From: Liolophura sinensis
Taxonomy: Eukaryota > Mollusca > Polyplacophora > Chitonida > Chitonidae
DNA length: 64,000 nucleotides
Assembly: GCF_032854445.1 (NCBI RefSeq)
Contig: NC_088302.1
Coordinates: 8,117,338 to 8,181,337 of the forward strand
Direction of reading: 5' to 3'
The position numbers and the translations under genes were made by a program. Shown in pieces: positions 1 through 11,000 of this stretch (position 1 is the stretch's first letter; each line of letters starts with the position of its first letter). Under the pieces are notes generated by a model that did not search any database, was not told the DNA's origin, and saw only the letters and a list, made by a program, of their open reading frames with translations.

Positions 1-92
1 TGGGCTCGAACTCACAGCGACCGCATTGGTGAGAGGCTATCGGGTTATTATGCTGCGCTAGCGCACTAAAAAACTGAGCCACGGAGGCCCGT
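1..92 (-). mobile_element. tRNA-derived SINE (family A), head part, cut by window edge
   Basis: Reverse complement gives a tRNA-like head: an A-box-like GGCTCAGTTTTTTAGTGCG near 59-77 and a B-box-like GAGTTCGAGCCC near 3-14. The body and tail lie outside the window. The same head recurs at 35756-36030 and 53250-53488. Confidence 0.8.
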
Positions 93-496
93 CAAACAAA
101 CATGTACTAAACAGCATGTGGCACACGATATGTAAACAACACCTTGCAGCAGTGTTCATTTCACGGTGAGAAATGTGTCACTGCCAAAGATTACCATCAG
201 ACTGGCATGAATGTTTCACCGTTCACAACACGACAGGTTATTTTCAACAGCCACATTTACCTTCAGTTTGATACTCATGCGCACATTGACCATATAGAGT
301 GGTACCCCTTTTGTTTACAAACCACGGTTGGCCTGATGTGTATGACATTGAGGCTGCATGCTCTTTTCGTAGACTAACTTTGCTAGGATCTTCCAACTCT
401 ATTTACATGTAGTTTAGGTGTGAATGTGTACATTTTTTACTTACTTACATACATATTACCTACATTAAATGTTTTGGGGAGGGCAATAAAATACAA
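93..496. other. intergenic, no gene seen
   Basis: AT-rich sequence. The 77-codon open frame at 144-377 has no recognisable domain, and no splice or promoter context supports it. Confidence 0.5.
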
Positions 497-630
497 ATAA
501 TGTTCCATCTATGAGTGTCTAGTGGCAGTTTTATAATCTCAACAAGGTGGGAAAAATTTTAAAATAATAACCTCATCCTCTTAATTGACTATAAAATTGA
601 TGCTAGACACCCATAGCTGGAACATTATTT
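497..630. mobile_element. palindromic MITE-like element
   Basis: Two ~39-bp arms, 497-535 and 591-629, are inverted copies of each other with few mismatches; both outer ends read AATAATGTTCCA inward. They enclose about 55 bp of A/T-rich sequence and no coding capacity. This is typical of a short non-autonomous DNA element; family unknown. Confidence 0.55.
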
Positions 631-654
631 CTTAAATACATGTATAACATTTGA

Positions 655-1500
655 AGAACTGCTCCTGTCTTGCTATACATGCACAGAAAGGAAATTTGAT
701 GCCATTATCCTGCCACCTGCTCCTGACTAGCCATATGGACATAGATATCACATTTGGATCTATCATGCAACCAAATGCTCCTGCTTTGCTATATGATCAC
801 AGACAGGGCATTTGAAGCCATCATCGTAGGTATCACCGCTTCCTGCCTAGCTATATGAGCACAGAGGAGACATCTGAAACAGTCACCTGGATCATGCACC
901 TGGTCCTGTCTTGCTATATGGGCAAAGAGAAGACATTCTGAAGCTATCATCCTACCACCTGTTCCTGTCTGGCTATATCATCACAGATAGGACATCTGAA
1001 ACAGTCACCTGGATCTTGCACCTGGTCCTGTCTTACTATATGAGCAAAGGGAGGACATTCTGAAGCCATCATCCTACCAGCCGCTCCTGCGTTCTATGTG
1101 AGCACAGACGAGACATCTGAAACAATCATCCTACCATGCACCTGGTCCTGTCTTGCTACATGTATATGAACACAGATCGGCATCTGAAGCCATCATCCTA
1201 CCACCTGTTCCTGTCTGGCTATATCATCACAGATGACACATCTGAAACAGTCACCTGGATCATGCACCTGGTCCTGTCTTACTATATGAGCAAAGGGAGG
1301 ACATTCTGAAGCCATCATCTTACCACCTGCTCCTGCGTGGCTATGTGAGCACAGATGGGACTGAAACAATTATCCTACCATGCACCTGGTCCTGTCTTGC
1401 TATAGGAGCACAGATAGGCATCTGAAGTCATCAAACTACCACCTGCTCCTGCATGGCCATGTGAGCACAGATTGGACATTTGAAGGTATCACTTGGGCCC
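655..1500 (-). repeat. ~60-bp tandem array (about 14 units) overlapping a gene's 3' end
   Basis: The motif CTGCTCCTG(T/C)...GCTATATGAGCACAGA...GACATCTGAA recurs about every 60 bp. Read on the minus strand, several units encode versions of the last zinc knuckle of the adjacent gene: FRCLLCAHIARQE (~840-880), FRCPICDDIARQE (~960-1003) and SPICAHIATQEQVV (~1322-1365). The gene itself ends FKCPICAHMAMQEQVVV. The gene's stop codon lies inside the array's last plus-strand unit. Units drift in frame, so most of the array is probably untranslated. Confidence 0.85.
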
Positions 1501-3095
1501 AGCTGTGTGTCTGGACAACAGAACTTGAGGTGAACCCATCTACTGCACACATGACACTGGCCCCACTCTATTATAACTTTCTTATTGGGGTCAACAAACT
1601 CTAACATGTAAGGGTTTGACCGCTGACAAATCACACAAACTTCGTCCACGATTTCAAGAGTTTCTCCCTCTGTATCACCAAGATCTTGGTCTGGAGTGCC
1701 CAAAATGCATACATCTGCACCATTCAACTGCTCAGCTGATCGCAAAGTCCTCCCTGTTTTGTCATTATGTCGTCCAGCATCCTCATTCATACATTCCTCA
1801 TTATCATCTTCATCTGAATCCTTCACATCACTGTCAGAGTCGTAGGGTGGCTGATAAGATGTACATGTAAAGTCAGCCTGGGAATGGTCACTCTTTATTG
1901 AGTTATGTCCCTTTGCTGCACTGGACTGCTGTTTAGGCAGTTTCCTGGAGGATATGTCGTGATAGATAGCCATATAAGCTTCTTTGTTAAATGGAAATAT
2001 CCCTGTATTGTGAAAAGAAATTTGAAGACTTGAAGGAGACATACTACAATTGTATGACTTCACTATGGTTGACCAGACACAGTCACTTGTGACATGGGAA
2101 CCATCCACACTGAGCAAACCAGCAGAACTTTTACACTCTGTCACAAACACCTTCTTGAAAAGATGAAATGCTGAACTCAAATCAGTATTTGAAATACCTA
2201 CAAAAACTGGCAAAGGAAATAAATGTATGCCTAATTTCTTGGTCTTTTCAAGGACATTCAAGGACACGTTGGTGTTGTTAGCATCATATAGGGCAATCAC
2301 AGGAAGCTGTAGAAACTTAGGGAGAAACCTGCAGCAGTATTCCTCGTAAATCTCAGCAGAAGGCCACCCTTTTGGGGAAGTTTTTATCTTTGATCCAGAA
2401 ATCACCCCTCTGAGCGCATTCCTGCAACGCAGCATGCTTTCTCCCGGGCAAAGGACAATGTATGGCGGCAGTTTCTCCCCTTTTGCATTCCCTCCCCCAA
2501 TGATTGACACGGAAGGGAGTTTGTCCATTTGTAAGCTACACCCCTTGTTTCCTCTCCTACTGATAACTCGGGGTGGACATCGGTGAGTATCAATAACAGT
2601 TTCCTCCACATAAAGAATCTTTGTGGGTTTACTTTTAAGAGAAGTTTCCTCCAGTAGTTTATTCAACTCTGCAAAGTAAAATGCAAGTTTCTGCTGCAAT
2701 GTAACCTTGTCACACGCAGCTTTAGAAACTGTTGGGTGACGTTTCACAAATCCCAGAAACCACTGCTTAGCAGGCTTTTCCTTTCTTCCCATAGCTTTCA
2801 TCATGTTTGCTGCCATTTCCAGAACCTGCCATCTAGAATAATAATAACCCAGACTGCTCATGTATGCTATATGCTTAGCTAAATCACATTCCTGGGCATC
2901 GGTGAAATATGGACTCATTTTCCTCCGATCAAATCCAGGAGAAATCTGCCCGCTAATGTAACGGCGCAGAGTGGATTCTGGGATGCCACGTCCAGAAGCA
3001 GCACTTCTTATCGACTGTCCTTTGTTCACAGCTTTGCACGCTTCAACCAAACTTTCGAAACTGTACGAGGATTTGCTACACTTTTTCAAGTTATC
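1431..3095 (-). CDS. pogo/Tigger-derived DDE protein with C-terminal PHD-type finger (main exon)
   Basis: An uninterrupted frame runs from 3125 to the stop at 1431. Its first ten codons (3125-3096) look like intron, because a pyrimidine-rich tract and CAG acceptor end at 3096; the exon would begin at 3095 with DNLKKCS in phase 0. Domains, in the 564-residue frame: a psq-type helix-turn-helix ~20-60; a CENP-B-like DNA-binding region ~70-140; a DDE_1 (pogo/Jerky/Tigger) core ~165-330; an acidic linker ~425-490; and a C4HC3 PHD-like finger with C497/C500, C524/C527, H532/C536 and C550/C553. The first catalytic Asp (NVDET in the family) reads VEET, Glu at 174. D281 and D315 fit the other two, but the usual DGHxSH motif around the second is DANNTNVS. 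An intact frame, altered catalytic motif and added PHD suggest a host gene made from a transposase, acting in the nucleus on DNA or chromatin. An active pogo-like element is the alternative, but no terminal inverted repeats were found. Confidence 0.75.
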   Translation of the reverse strand, partial: DNLKKCSKSSYSFESLVEACKAVNKGQSIRSAASGRGIPESTLRRYISGQISPGFDRRKMSPYFTDAQECDLAKHIAYMSSLGYYYSRWQVLEMAANMMKAMGRKEKPAKQWFLGFVKRHPTVSKAACDKVTLQQKLAFYFAELNKLLEETSLKSKPTKILYVEETVIDTHRCPPRVISRRGNKGCSLQMDKLPSVSIIGGGNAKGEKLPPYIVLCPGESMLRCRNALRGVISGSKIKTSPKGWPSAEIYEEYCCRFLPKFLQLPVIALYDANNTNVSLNVLEKTKKLGIHLFPLPVFVGISNTDLSSAFHLFKKVFVTECKSSAGLLSVDGSHVTSDCVWSTIVKSYNCSMSPSSLQISFHNTGIFPFNKEAYMAIYHDISSRKLPKQQSSAAKGHNSIKSDHSQADFTCTSYQPPYDSDSDVKDSDEDDNEECMNEDAGRHNDKTGRTLRSAEQLNGADVCILGTPDQDLGDTEGETLEIVDEVCVICQRSNPYMLEFVDPNKKVIIEWGQCHVCSRWVHLKFCCPDTQLGPSDTFKCPICAHMAMQEQVVV

Positions 3096-3125
3096 CTGTG
3101 GACACAAAAAAGGGCACAGTGTCAT

Positions 3126-4404
3126 GGACTTGCACTGTCAAGTACATGGTGATGAAAATAAATTACAACCAAGAAGCAAGTACATTGTAAAGAATCACCA
3201 TTCTCTGATTCAGTATGGGCCAACATCTAAAAGAGAAAGATGTGATGGCCAGAAAATTCAATATGGCCGAGAGCAGGCATACTGGATTACATTGAGTGGC
3301 AAGTATGTAAATCAACCCCAAAAATCCCTTCCCTGAATTAAAGCCTTTAAGGAAGCAATGAAAACTGTTCTAGAGATCTGCAGGGCTGGTGTGGCAGCCA
3401 CAAAATCCAACATGGCCAACAGCAGGCATACTCTTAATACATGGAGTCACGAAAGTCAAACTCAGCAGTCACGTAACAAACCTCACGCCAGTGTATAAAC
3501 ATAAACCTGATTTAATGAAAACTGTTACAGATAACTTGTGGGCAAGATCAGGTGTGGCAAACAGAAGCACAGGGTAACAGACACATGTCTATGTCTTCAC
3601 ATCACTGGATACACTGAATTACTTGTAAATAGTCTGTGAAGAGATAATTACTGGTCTAAATATCATACTGCTAAAAGGAGAAAATCCAAAACACTTATCA
3701 AGTTATAACTTAACTGCATGCTGTAGTTTACTGAAAGTACTTTTGTACAAGTGCTTTTTTCCACGCAACAGCTGAGTTAGCAGTTTTCAGTGATTGCAAG
3801 CCTGAATATATACGAATTCTCTCAGTTGTTTCCAGTCACAAAAAACCCAGTCCCTCTCACTTGCAAAGTTAATTTACATGTATGCCTGACGTTAGCAGTT
3901 TATCAAAATGTGATAGACATACCTAAGTAAACTTACGTTTGTTCATATCATATAGATGCACATGTTTCTAGACTTATTCAATGACATATGAGAAAAAGAT
4001 AAATGCAGTGAATGAGTTGTCTGAAGATTATGAATAATGGAGGAATGGACAGATGGAAAGGCTGACATAACATGAGGGAGGGAAACAGACACTAACAATG
4101 GCTATGGCTGAGAGAAACCTTAAAAATACATATATGTACAAAGAACATGTACATAATGGCCTGTCTTATGCCATAATACACACGGCAGCAATCATCATAT
4201 GAATTTCCTATGCACGTAAACTAACAATACCACAGACTTGACAAATTTTAACAATAGAATGTTGTTCAAATAAAAAACTATAATACATTTTCAGTAAATC
4301 TAGCATTTAGCAATCTAAGGTGAACTTCTGAAATTATTTTTTAAAAAATCAGATTTAAGTTTAACCTCGGGTGTGGTATGAAATGATAAGATGTAATGAT
4401 ATGT
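3126..4404. other. probable intron of the pogo-PHD gene; no coding sequence recognised
   Basis: AT-rich sequence. Two related patches around 3250-3290 and 3390-3440 (CAAAATCCAACATGGCC and a variant) hint at an old repeat. Open frames here are short or shadow the main exon. Confidence 0.4.
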
Positions 4405-4476
4405 TGATCTCGAGACTCAAACTCACAACTTAAGGCGCCTAGCCCCATCGCTCTACCCACTAAGCTACCAGATCGT
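4405..4476 (-). mobile_element. tRNA-like SINE head (distinct from family A)
   Basis: The reverse complement carries TGGTAGCTTAGTGGGTAGAGC (4450-4470, A-box) and GAGTTTGAGTCTC (4412-4424, B-box), spaced as in a tRNA. It is followed by sequence that is not tRNA. It is a SINE head or tRNA pseudogene, unlikely to be a functional tRNA because the acceptor stem does not close. Confidence 0.5.
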
Positions 4477-4749
4477 TTCTTTGAGTCTGCTTACATCCAC
4501 CGAATAACTCGTACTGGTATTCACAAAACGTATCGTACGTGGTACCACGTGTCTACCCTCACCACCGTGAATGGATCTACCAAGCCAGATGGGAAGATAA
4601 GTCCACTTAATACATGCAGTGAATAACTATTCACAAAGGCACTTCCCATTACAAGGTACAAATTTTGAATTTTAGCCAAGTCAGTGTTTTGAAAGCAACT
4701 GCCATCATCAATAGGAATATTGATTAATTGCATGATGAAGGTGGCAGTT

Positions 4750-5140
4750 AGTGTACCTCTGCTACCGATATGCTGATAGAGGGTTTCATTAGTAATGTAC
4801 CTCTGCTACCGATATGTTGATTGAGGGTGGCATCAGTAATGTACCTCTCCTACTAATATGGTGTGGAAGGTTCCACCAGTAATGAACCTCTCCTACTGAT
4901 ATGCTGATTGAGGGTTGCATCAGTAATGTAATATGCTGTGGAAGGTTCCACCAGTATGTACCTCTCCTACTGATATGGTCTGGAAGGTTCTGCCAGTAAT
5001 GAACCTCTCCTACTGATATGTTGATGGAGGGTCCCATCAGCAATGTACCTCTACTACTGATAAGTTGATGGAAAGTTCCACCAGTAATGTACCTACTCCT
5101 ACTGTCACTGATACATGTATGTTGATAAAGTAGTCCATCA
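4750..5140. repeat. minisatellite, ~45-bp unit, about 8 diverged copies
   Basis: Repeats of ATGTACCTCTCCTACTGATA followed by a variable GTTGATGGAGGGT or GTGGAAGGTTCCACCAG segment. The open frame on the minus strand at 4789-5043 is a by-product of the periodicity. Confidence 0.8.
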
Positions 5141-5147
5141 GTATTTA

Positions 5148-5260
5148 TTTATGTATTTATTTGATTGGTGTTTTATGCTGTACTCGAGAATGTTTCAGAT
5201 CAGACAGCAGCTAGCAACATGGTGAAAGGAAACCGGGGTATCTTTGAAGTTCACTGCCTC
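5148..5260 (-). mobile_element. SINE tail fragment
   Basis: TTTATTTGATTGGTGTTTTATGC followed by ACTCGAGAATGTTTCA and a weak match to the SINE body (GGAAACCGGGG). This is the minus-orientation 3' end; the body fits family B better than A. Confidence 0.6.
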
Positions 5261-7434
5261 TCCTATTCATGTATGCTCATAAAGGGGTCTATCAGCATAT
5301 CAGTCAGTAGGACAGGAGGTATAATTTATTAATTAGAAAGGCACATAATAACGCACACAGTGTGTGCTATAGGTAATGAGCATATGCAAGAAATAGAGTT
5401 ATCTACCCTTATCTACAGTCTAAGCTAGTGAAAAAGTGACCTTGTGTTCCACTGATTAGTTTAATGTAGTGCACTCTGAAAAACGAAAGACTCATTTTGG
5501 CTCCACATTTCAGCTCTTTATTTTGCCATCATCAGAAAATAAAGTGCCGAAATATTGAGTCAAAATGAATATTTCATTTCAGAGTAACATTACTGGTGTG
5601 AAAAAGCACTTGCAGAATCGACTGTCACACACACACTGACATATACATGTATATAGCTTTGCTAGTGGTACTTTTAGTGCTGCCTAGGGTGCGTGATTTA
5701 ATTATTTACTTATTGTTTGACCACTTGGGGAGAATTGGCCACAGTTTAGGTGGTGTCTAACGCCAAGGTAAGGTAGGCCAACAGCAACAAAATGCCTGCT
5801 GTTTGTGTTAAATGTAAAGTTCTAAAGTTCTGTGTAAGAGTAGAAATGTCATACATCAAAATATTCCTCATCTCCTGCAGGACATACATCTACCGTTATT
5901 TTGTATAAACACACTGAGCTAATTGTCTAAATAAGAGAGACAATTGTTTGCATGCGGGTCATCACAATTGAAGAAAAAAAAAAAAAAACATAGGGCCTAT
6001 AAGAAAAACTGAATTAAGTAGAGTGAGCTATAGGTCTACAAACTTTCAACAAATGTACATGTACACGTATACAGTGTGATGTTTGTATTGTAAACTTTAA
6101 CACATTTTATCCGCAAACCAGTATGCTGTGTCAAAAAGTTTAAAACTGGGAAAATTCACTGAAATATCATTGTTCCCGATCAGAAAGGTTTTTGAGGATC
6201 AAAAAGATGGTAAAATAATGTTTTGAGATTGCATTTATGAAGTGTAACTGAAAACATTAAGTAGATTTCAATTATAAAAGGAAATTATCTATTATCAAAG
6301 AAGGAAAATCCTCATCTCAGCAGAAGCAAAAGGTGTTTTCATAACTAGGAAATAATAAAATAGACAGATAGATAGATCCTTTATTTACCCTGGGTTACAT
6401 AATTAGTTACAGAACTAGTTTACATTATGGCCCTGCATTCGAAACTATATACATTATTAATATGAGTAGAAGAACATTATATATAGAATAATATAAGACA
6501 GAAAAATGTGTGAAGATTTTAAATCATCAGCAAATTTGAAAATCGTTGGAGCTGATGCTTTCTGCTGCAGAATTTGTAACGTGTGGGCACATGAAATGTT
6601 CTAAATTGCAAAGGATAGAGAGTAGCAATAAATTTTGATGAAGCGGCTGGAAAGATGCATGTAAGGGTAATTCACTGTTGTTGAAAACCAGCTGAGATTT
6701 ATAAATAGCCCTAGAATTGCACTTACAAACTTACAAGATGATCTATAATTTATATCCAATACAGCCATTATTAAAGTGATTTGAGTTTGTTTTCTATTCA
6801 CACAAAAGTCAAAACAGTGTGTTAATTGTGAGTTACACTCAGGTACATCCATCTTACCTATAAGCATCAGGTGTCAGCTTTAACTCGGATGCACCTCCAC
6901 TGAGGTGTACTTTAGCTGATTAGATTCACTTGGATAATCGGCAGAAACTCCCTCAGTATACCTCACATACACCTCAGATAAGATATGTTAGACCTCAGTG
7001 GTGCACCATGATATACGTCAAATATGCATGCCTCCAGTATACCTTATCAGGGTAAGGGTATAGATGCAGTGGGTCTATCTTATCAGGCAAGAAAGAGTTA
7101 TCAAAAAACAGATCAAACTCTAGAAAATTCTACATACACTGTTAATCAGAGTAATCTGTAGCCCTGGACGGCTACACCATGCTCTTTTATATTTGTACTC
7201 GCGTCATTACAAATATAAAAACGCATAATGTAGTCATCCTGGGATAGTAATCTATAGAATAATGAATGCATTGTAATGTTAGTCCAATGTCTGTTACTTA
7301 GGCCTACTTGGCAAAGTAATGGACTGCGTGTGCGCCTCGGCTTTGCTTATATCATATTATACATGTACGACTACAATACAATATGGCTTAAAATTTAAAA
7401 CCCTTCTGGGTCTGGTTTATATTTACAATCAATT
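5261..7434. other. probable intron; no gene recognised
   Basis: AT-rich, with a poly-A tract near 5977-5989, a GATA microsatellite start at 6362-6374 and short unsupported open frames (for example 6601-6867 minus). If 7441-7632 and 3095-1431 belong to one transcript, this is intron 1. Confidence 0.4.
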
Positions 7435-7440
7435 TCATAC

Positions 7441-7632
7441 CGCTTTTTGGTGATCTTTCATGTCCTCGAAGTCATCGTCAGTGCAGTCCGATTCGGATCT
7501 AGTAGCAGAAATTGCAGAAATTTCTTCATCTGCTGAACTTGATGGTTTCTTTCCGCGCTGTCTGCCTCTCTTCTTCGGATCCAGACACTCGCCTACCTTT
7601 TTATGTGTACCTCTTTTTCGTTTTGAAGACAT
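7441..7632 (-). CDS. candidate first coding exon, basic and acidic nuclear-type N-terminus
   Basis: Starts at the ATG at 7632 and encodes 64 residues: a basic stretch MSSKRKRGTHKK, then PKKRGRQRGKKP (both NLS-like), then a Ser/Asp/Glu-rich tail. It ends at a plausible donor (GCG then gtatga, 7440-7435) in phase 0. The pogo-PHD exon at 3095 also begins in phase 0 and lacks its own start if the acceptor there is real, so I infer that the two join across a 4.3-kb intron. No domain identifies the exon by itself. It faces PRCC across a 400-bp gap, which supports a genuine 5' end. Confidence 0.45.
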
Positions 7633-8031
7633 CGTGGAAAAACTTTAAATGAAATAAGAATTCAGATGTAAAAGGTTTTCCTGCTATCGAACTCTCCTCA
7701 CACTTGTAATGAATGTTCAAAGATATGACATAATCTTCTCGACTATTGGCATAGGTAAAACTATAACATATGGAACTAACGAAAAATTCAAAAATATGAA
7801 ATTGCTGGAAAAAGTGCTTTTCTTTCTCATGCAACAAAATTTGCCTTCAAATTAATCCGAAAAAATGTTTTTTTGGTTATAAGAGTAAATGTTTGTACTC
7901 AAGTGTTCTCAAATCTTCTTCCGTTTATGACCAGAATCGGAAACTTTACTACTGCACCGCTGGCAATGTTTTCGTGCAGATAGCTAGTGTTTTGAAAGCA
8001 ATTATCTTATAATTTCTAACTCTAGCCAAAA
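7633..8031. promoter_or_regulatory. divergent promoter region between the 7632 gene (-) and PRCC (+)
   Basis: The two start codons point away from each other, 399 bp apart, with no repeat in between. No clear TATA box was seen on the PRCC side. Promoter role is inferred from arrangement only. Confidence 0.4.
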
Positions 8032-11000
8032 ATGTCTCTTGTTGCGTATGGAGCTAGTGACGACAGCGAAGCTAGTGACACAGACGACGGAGCCACGGGT
8101 TTAAATGAGAACCTTGCTCCACAATCTAAATCAGAAGACGTGGGTAACAACAACAACAACGCTGTCGCTGACAAGCCTCAAGCCGTAGAAACAGCAAGTG
8201 CTGTGGATTTGTCAACCCAGTCGAATGTGTCCTCCCAAGAACCGCTGAATGGTGCAATATCAGACGAGGAAGAAACTTCAAACTTTCTTAAAGGTGATTA
8301 TGAACGGTGTTACACACCTTGTCACGGGTCACGACTGGGTTAAGTCCTAGGCCGAAAAGACTAGCCCCAGGTGTCCACTTCAACTCCTCTCTTTATATCA
8401 GGCTGGAGTATTGTAGCCATTGGGGGAATCAATGGTAAACCATACACTGATTCACGCCATGTCCGATAAATCCTTTCCAAACAATGGCTGCAGACCAGTA
8501 TTGTATCTGTTTTGGCTCTTACCTCTCAACTCTCCGCACACGCAACATCTCACATATATTCCACTTGGTAAGGACACACGAGACCCAAATTCACCTCGCT
8601 GCACCCATTTTGCCTTCACTGCAGTTTTGGGCCTTGAAAAAATTATTGTTCCTAGATGGTGCATGTGCGTTAAACCTGAAAAGACAAGCCTATTGGCCGC
8701 CTTGTATAGGAATGGTTTGCCGTGTTGTACCTTTACGAAATGGAATATACCTGGGATGTTGTGTGTGTGGGCAAGCTGAGAGACATTGTTTGCAGAGACT
8801 TATGTGTCATATCTTTCATCTGTCGAATTATCGTACGCACAACGTCTATCGTTATTTCCCAGGCTGCAAGATTCCTTGATGATGTTCAAAGAAAAAGGCT
8901 GTACTGACAGCCTGGACATTTTTCACAAAGGCAGGTAACTGCATCAGGTTTTTAAATGGAGCAAGCTCTGATGTTGATTTGGGGCCATCCTTGGCCCAAC
9001 AAAATGTTGGCAGGCCTAACAATCTACAGTATGAAAAACCTCATAAAAAGAAACATCTATGGAGCCATGTGTCCATAGCACACACAGCCAAGCACCTCCA
9101 GCTCTTTACACAAACACTGAATACAGCATCAAAACTCAACAACAGTAACACATCCACCCGAAGTTCTTGAAACCTACAACAGAATAGGGGGCCATGGGGG
9201 TTAGCGTGCCAGCTCGGCGCAATGACTCCGGAGCCTCTCACCAATGCGGTCGCTGTGAGCTCAAGTCCAGCTCATGCTAGCTCCCTCTCTGGCCATACAT
9301 GGGAAGGTCTGGCAGAAATCTGTGGATGGTTGAGGGTTTCCCCCGGGCTCTGCCCGGTTTCCTCCCACCATAATGCTGATGGCCGTTAATAATAAGTGAA
9401 ATATTCTTGAGTACGACATAAAACACCAATCAAATAAATGAGTAAATAAATACAACAGAACATTAGCAACAGCGAACCAGAAATAAGCTGTTATGGCACA
9501 GTGTGTAGTAAGGCCTGACTGTTGATACAACTGACCAGTTCTCAAACAGTTACATAGCATAGGTATACATTTCAAAACTCTCCTGAACCAACTGCGCATT
9601 TTCATATCAACACTAGAGCACGCCATCAGTGACCATGTGCTTAGTATAACAGTTCGTAAAGAGAATACACGCTGCGCTTATAACAGATACATATATTACA
9701 CTGCCAAGACCCATGTTGTCCATGTGATATCATACTTCCCCAAGTAAGTGGCGACAACGCTTTGGTGGCATGGACTAGCCCTCCTACAAGAAGTCACAGT
9801 ATATGTACATATACACACTCCTTAAGACGACCCCTTGTTATATGACTGAAAAATTGTTAAGTACAACGTAAAACCCAAAGCATACATGTATACTTTTTCA
9901 AAAATGTCAGGAACCTATTAATATTATTTGTAGGGTTACACTTTTGTAACTATAAGGCTACACATCTCAGTTGTTGAAGGAAGTTATAATTTTCTTCTAA
10001 TTCTGCCTTTAAGACCTAAATTGTTGTTTGTGTTTTAGCATTGCCAGCTCCTAAAGCACAGCATGCCATAAGCTCTGTGCTGGATGTGACTGAAGATGAT
10101 GAACTGGAAGACATTGTCAAGCCCAAACCATCACAGTTAGCTGATGTTGTAAAGCCTGTCAAAAAACAGGCAAAAGGGAGACAACCTGTGAAAATCAGCA
10201 TACCTGCTTTGTCCAAGGTAATTATGCTGTCAGAGCTTATGTCTTGAACTTCTCTGGGATTTTGGTGTCTGCTTGCTTTTTGGTTATGTTTATTACCACT
10301 ATATCTCTCATATAAGTGAAATATTCTTGAGTACGGCGTAAAACTCCAGTCAAATAAATAAATAAATCAGGCGGAAAATATGGCAAGTGGTGTCTTACAC
10401 AGACCAAAACCAGTTATTAATATTGCAGAATTTTTGAAGATTTCATGTCGTACAACATAACATAATAACATACATATATCATTTCCTTATCAACTTTGTG
10501 AAATCTTGGTGAAATCTTGGTGGTACATGTTTTATTATGTGCAGTAAACACTGTTTTTGTCCACTGTTTCTTAGAGACCCGAGTTGTTGTAGGCCTACAT
10601 GTTTCTTGTGTGGAATATATTGTCCTTATATTGTATTGTCCTTACTACGCAAACTTTTTTTTTTTTCGGTAAAAATACAAATTAGAATCAATCTGTCAAT
10701 GCTTCCTTTATCTCACCCAAATTTAACAACTGCAATTTACTTGAGAGGAGACAATTTGAATAAAATTTTCAAGGTTAGATAATATATCATTATTTGTGTA
10801 ATCGAATGTCCTCCCTTTATGTCACTCTCTCGTTTAAAAGGTGCGTTTTTAGGAGTAAACTGTTGGTTAGGTGGGACCTCTGAAAATGTTTAATGTCAAG
10901 TTTTGAAGTTTAAGCGTCATAAGCTAATTGAAGACTTAGATTTAGGACAGTTTAGACAGCAGGTCCATTCTCATATCATTGAACAAAATCAGCCCCTGAG

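Noticed and set aside
3096-3125. Start of the pogo-PHD protein at the ATG at 3125
   Set aside because: The first ten codons look like intron (pyrimidine tract plus CAG); kept only as a fallback start.
2971-3336. 121-codon plus-strand frame
   Set aside because: Antisense to the pogo-PHD exon and carries no domain.
4405-4476. Functional tRNA gene
   Set aside because: A- and B-box-like motifs are present but the acceptor stem does not pair; better explained as a SINE head.
8420-8907. Frames of 119, 131 and 61 codons in PRCC intron 1
   Set aside because: No domain, mutually overlapping, and the PRCC exons on either side join in phase without them.
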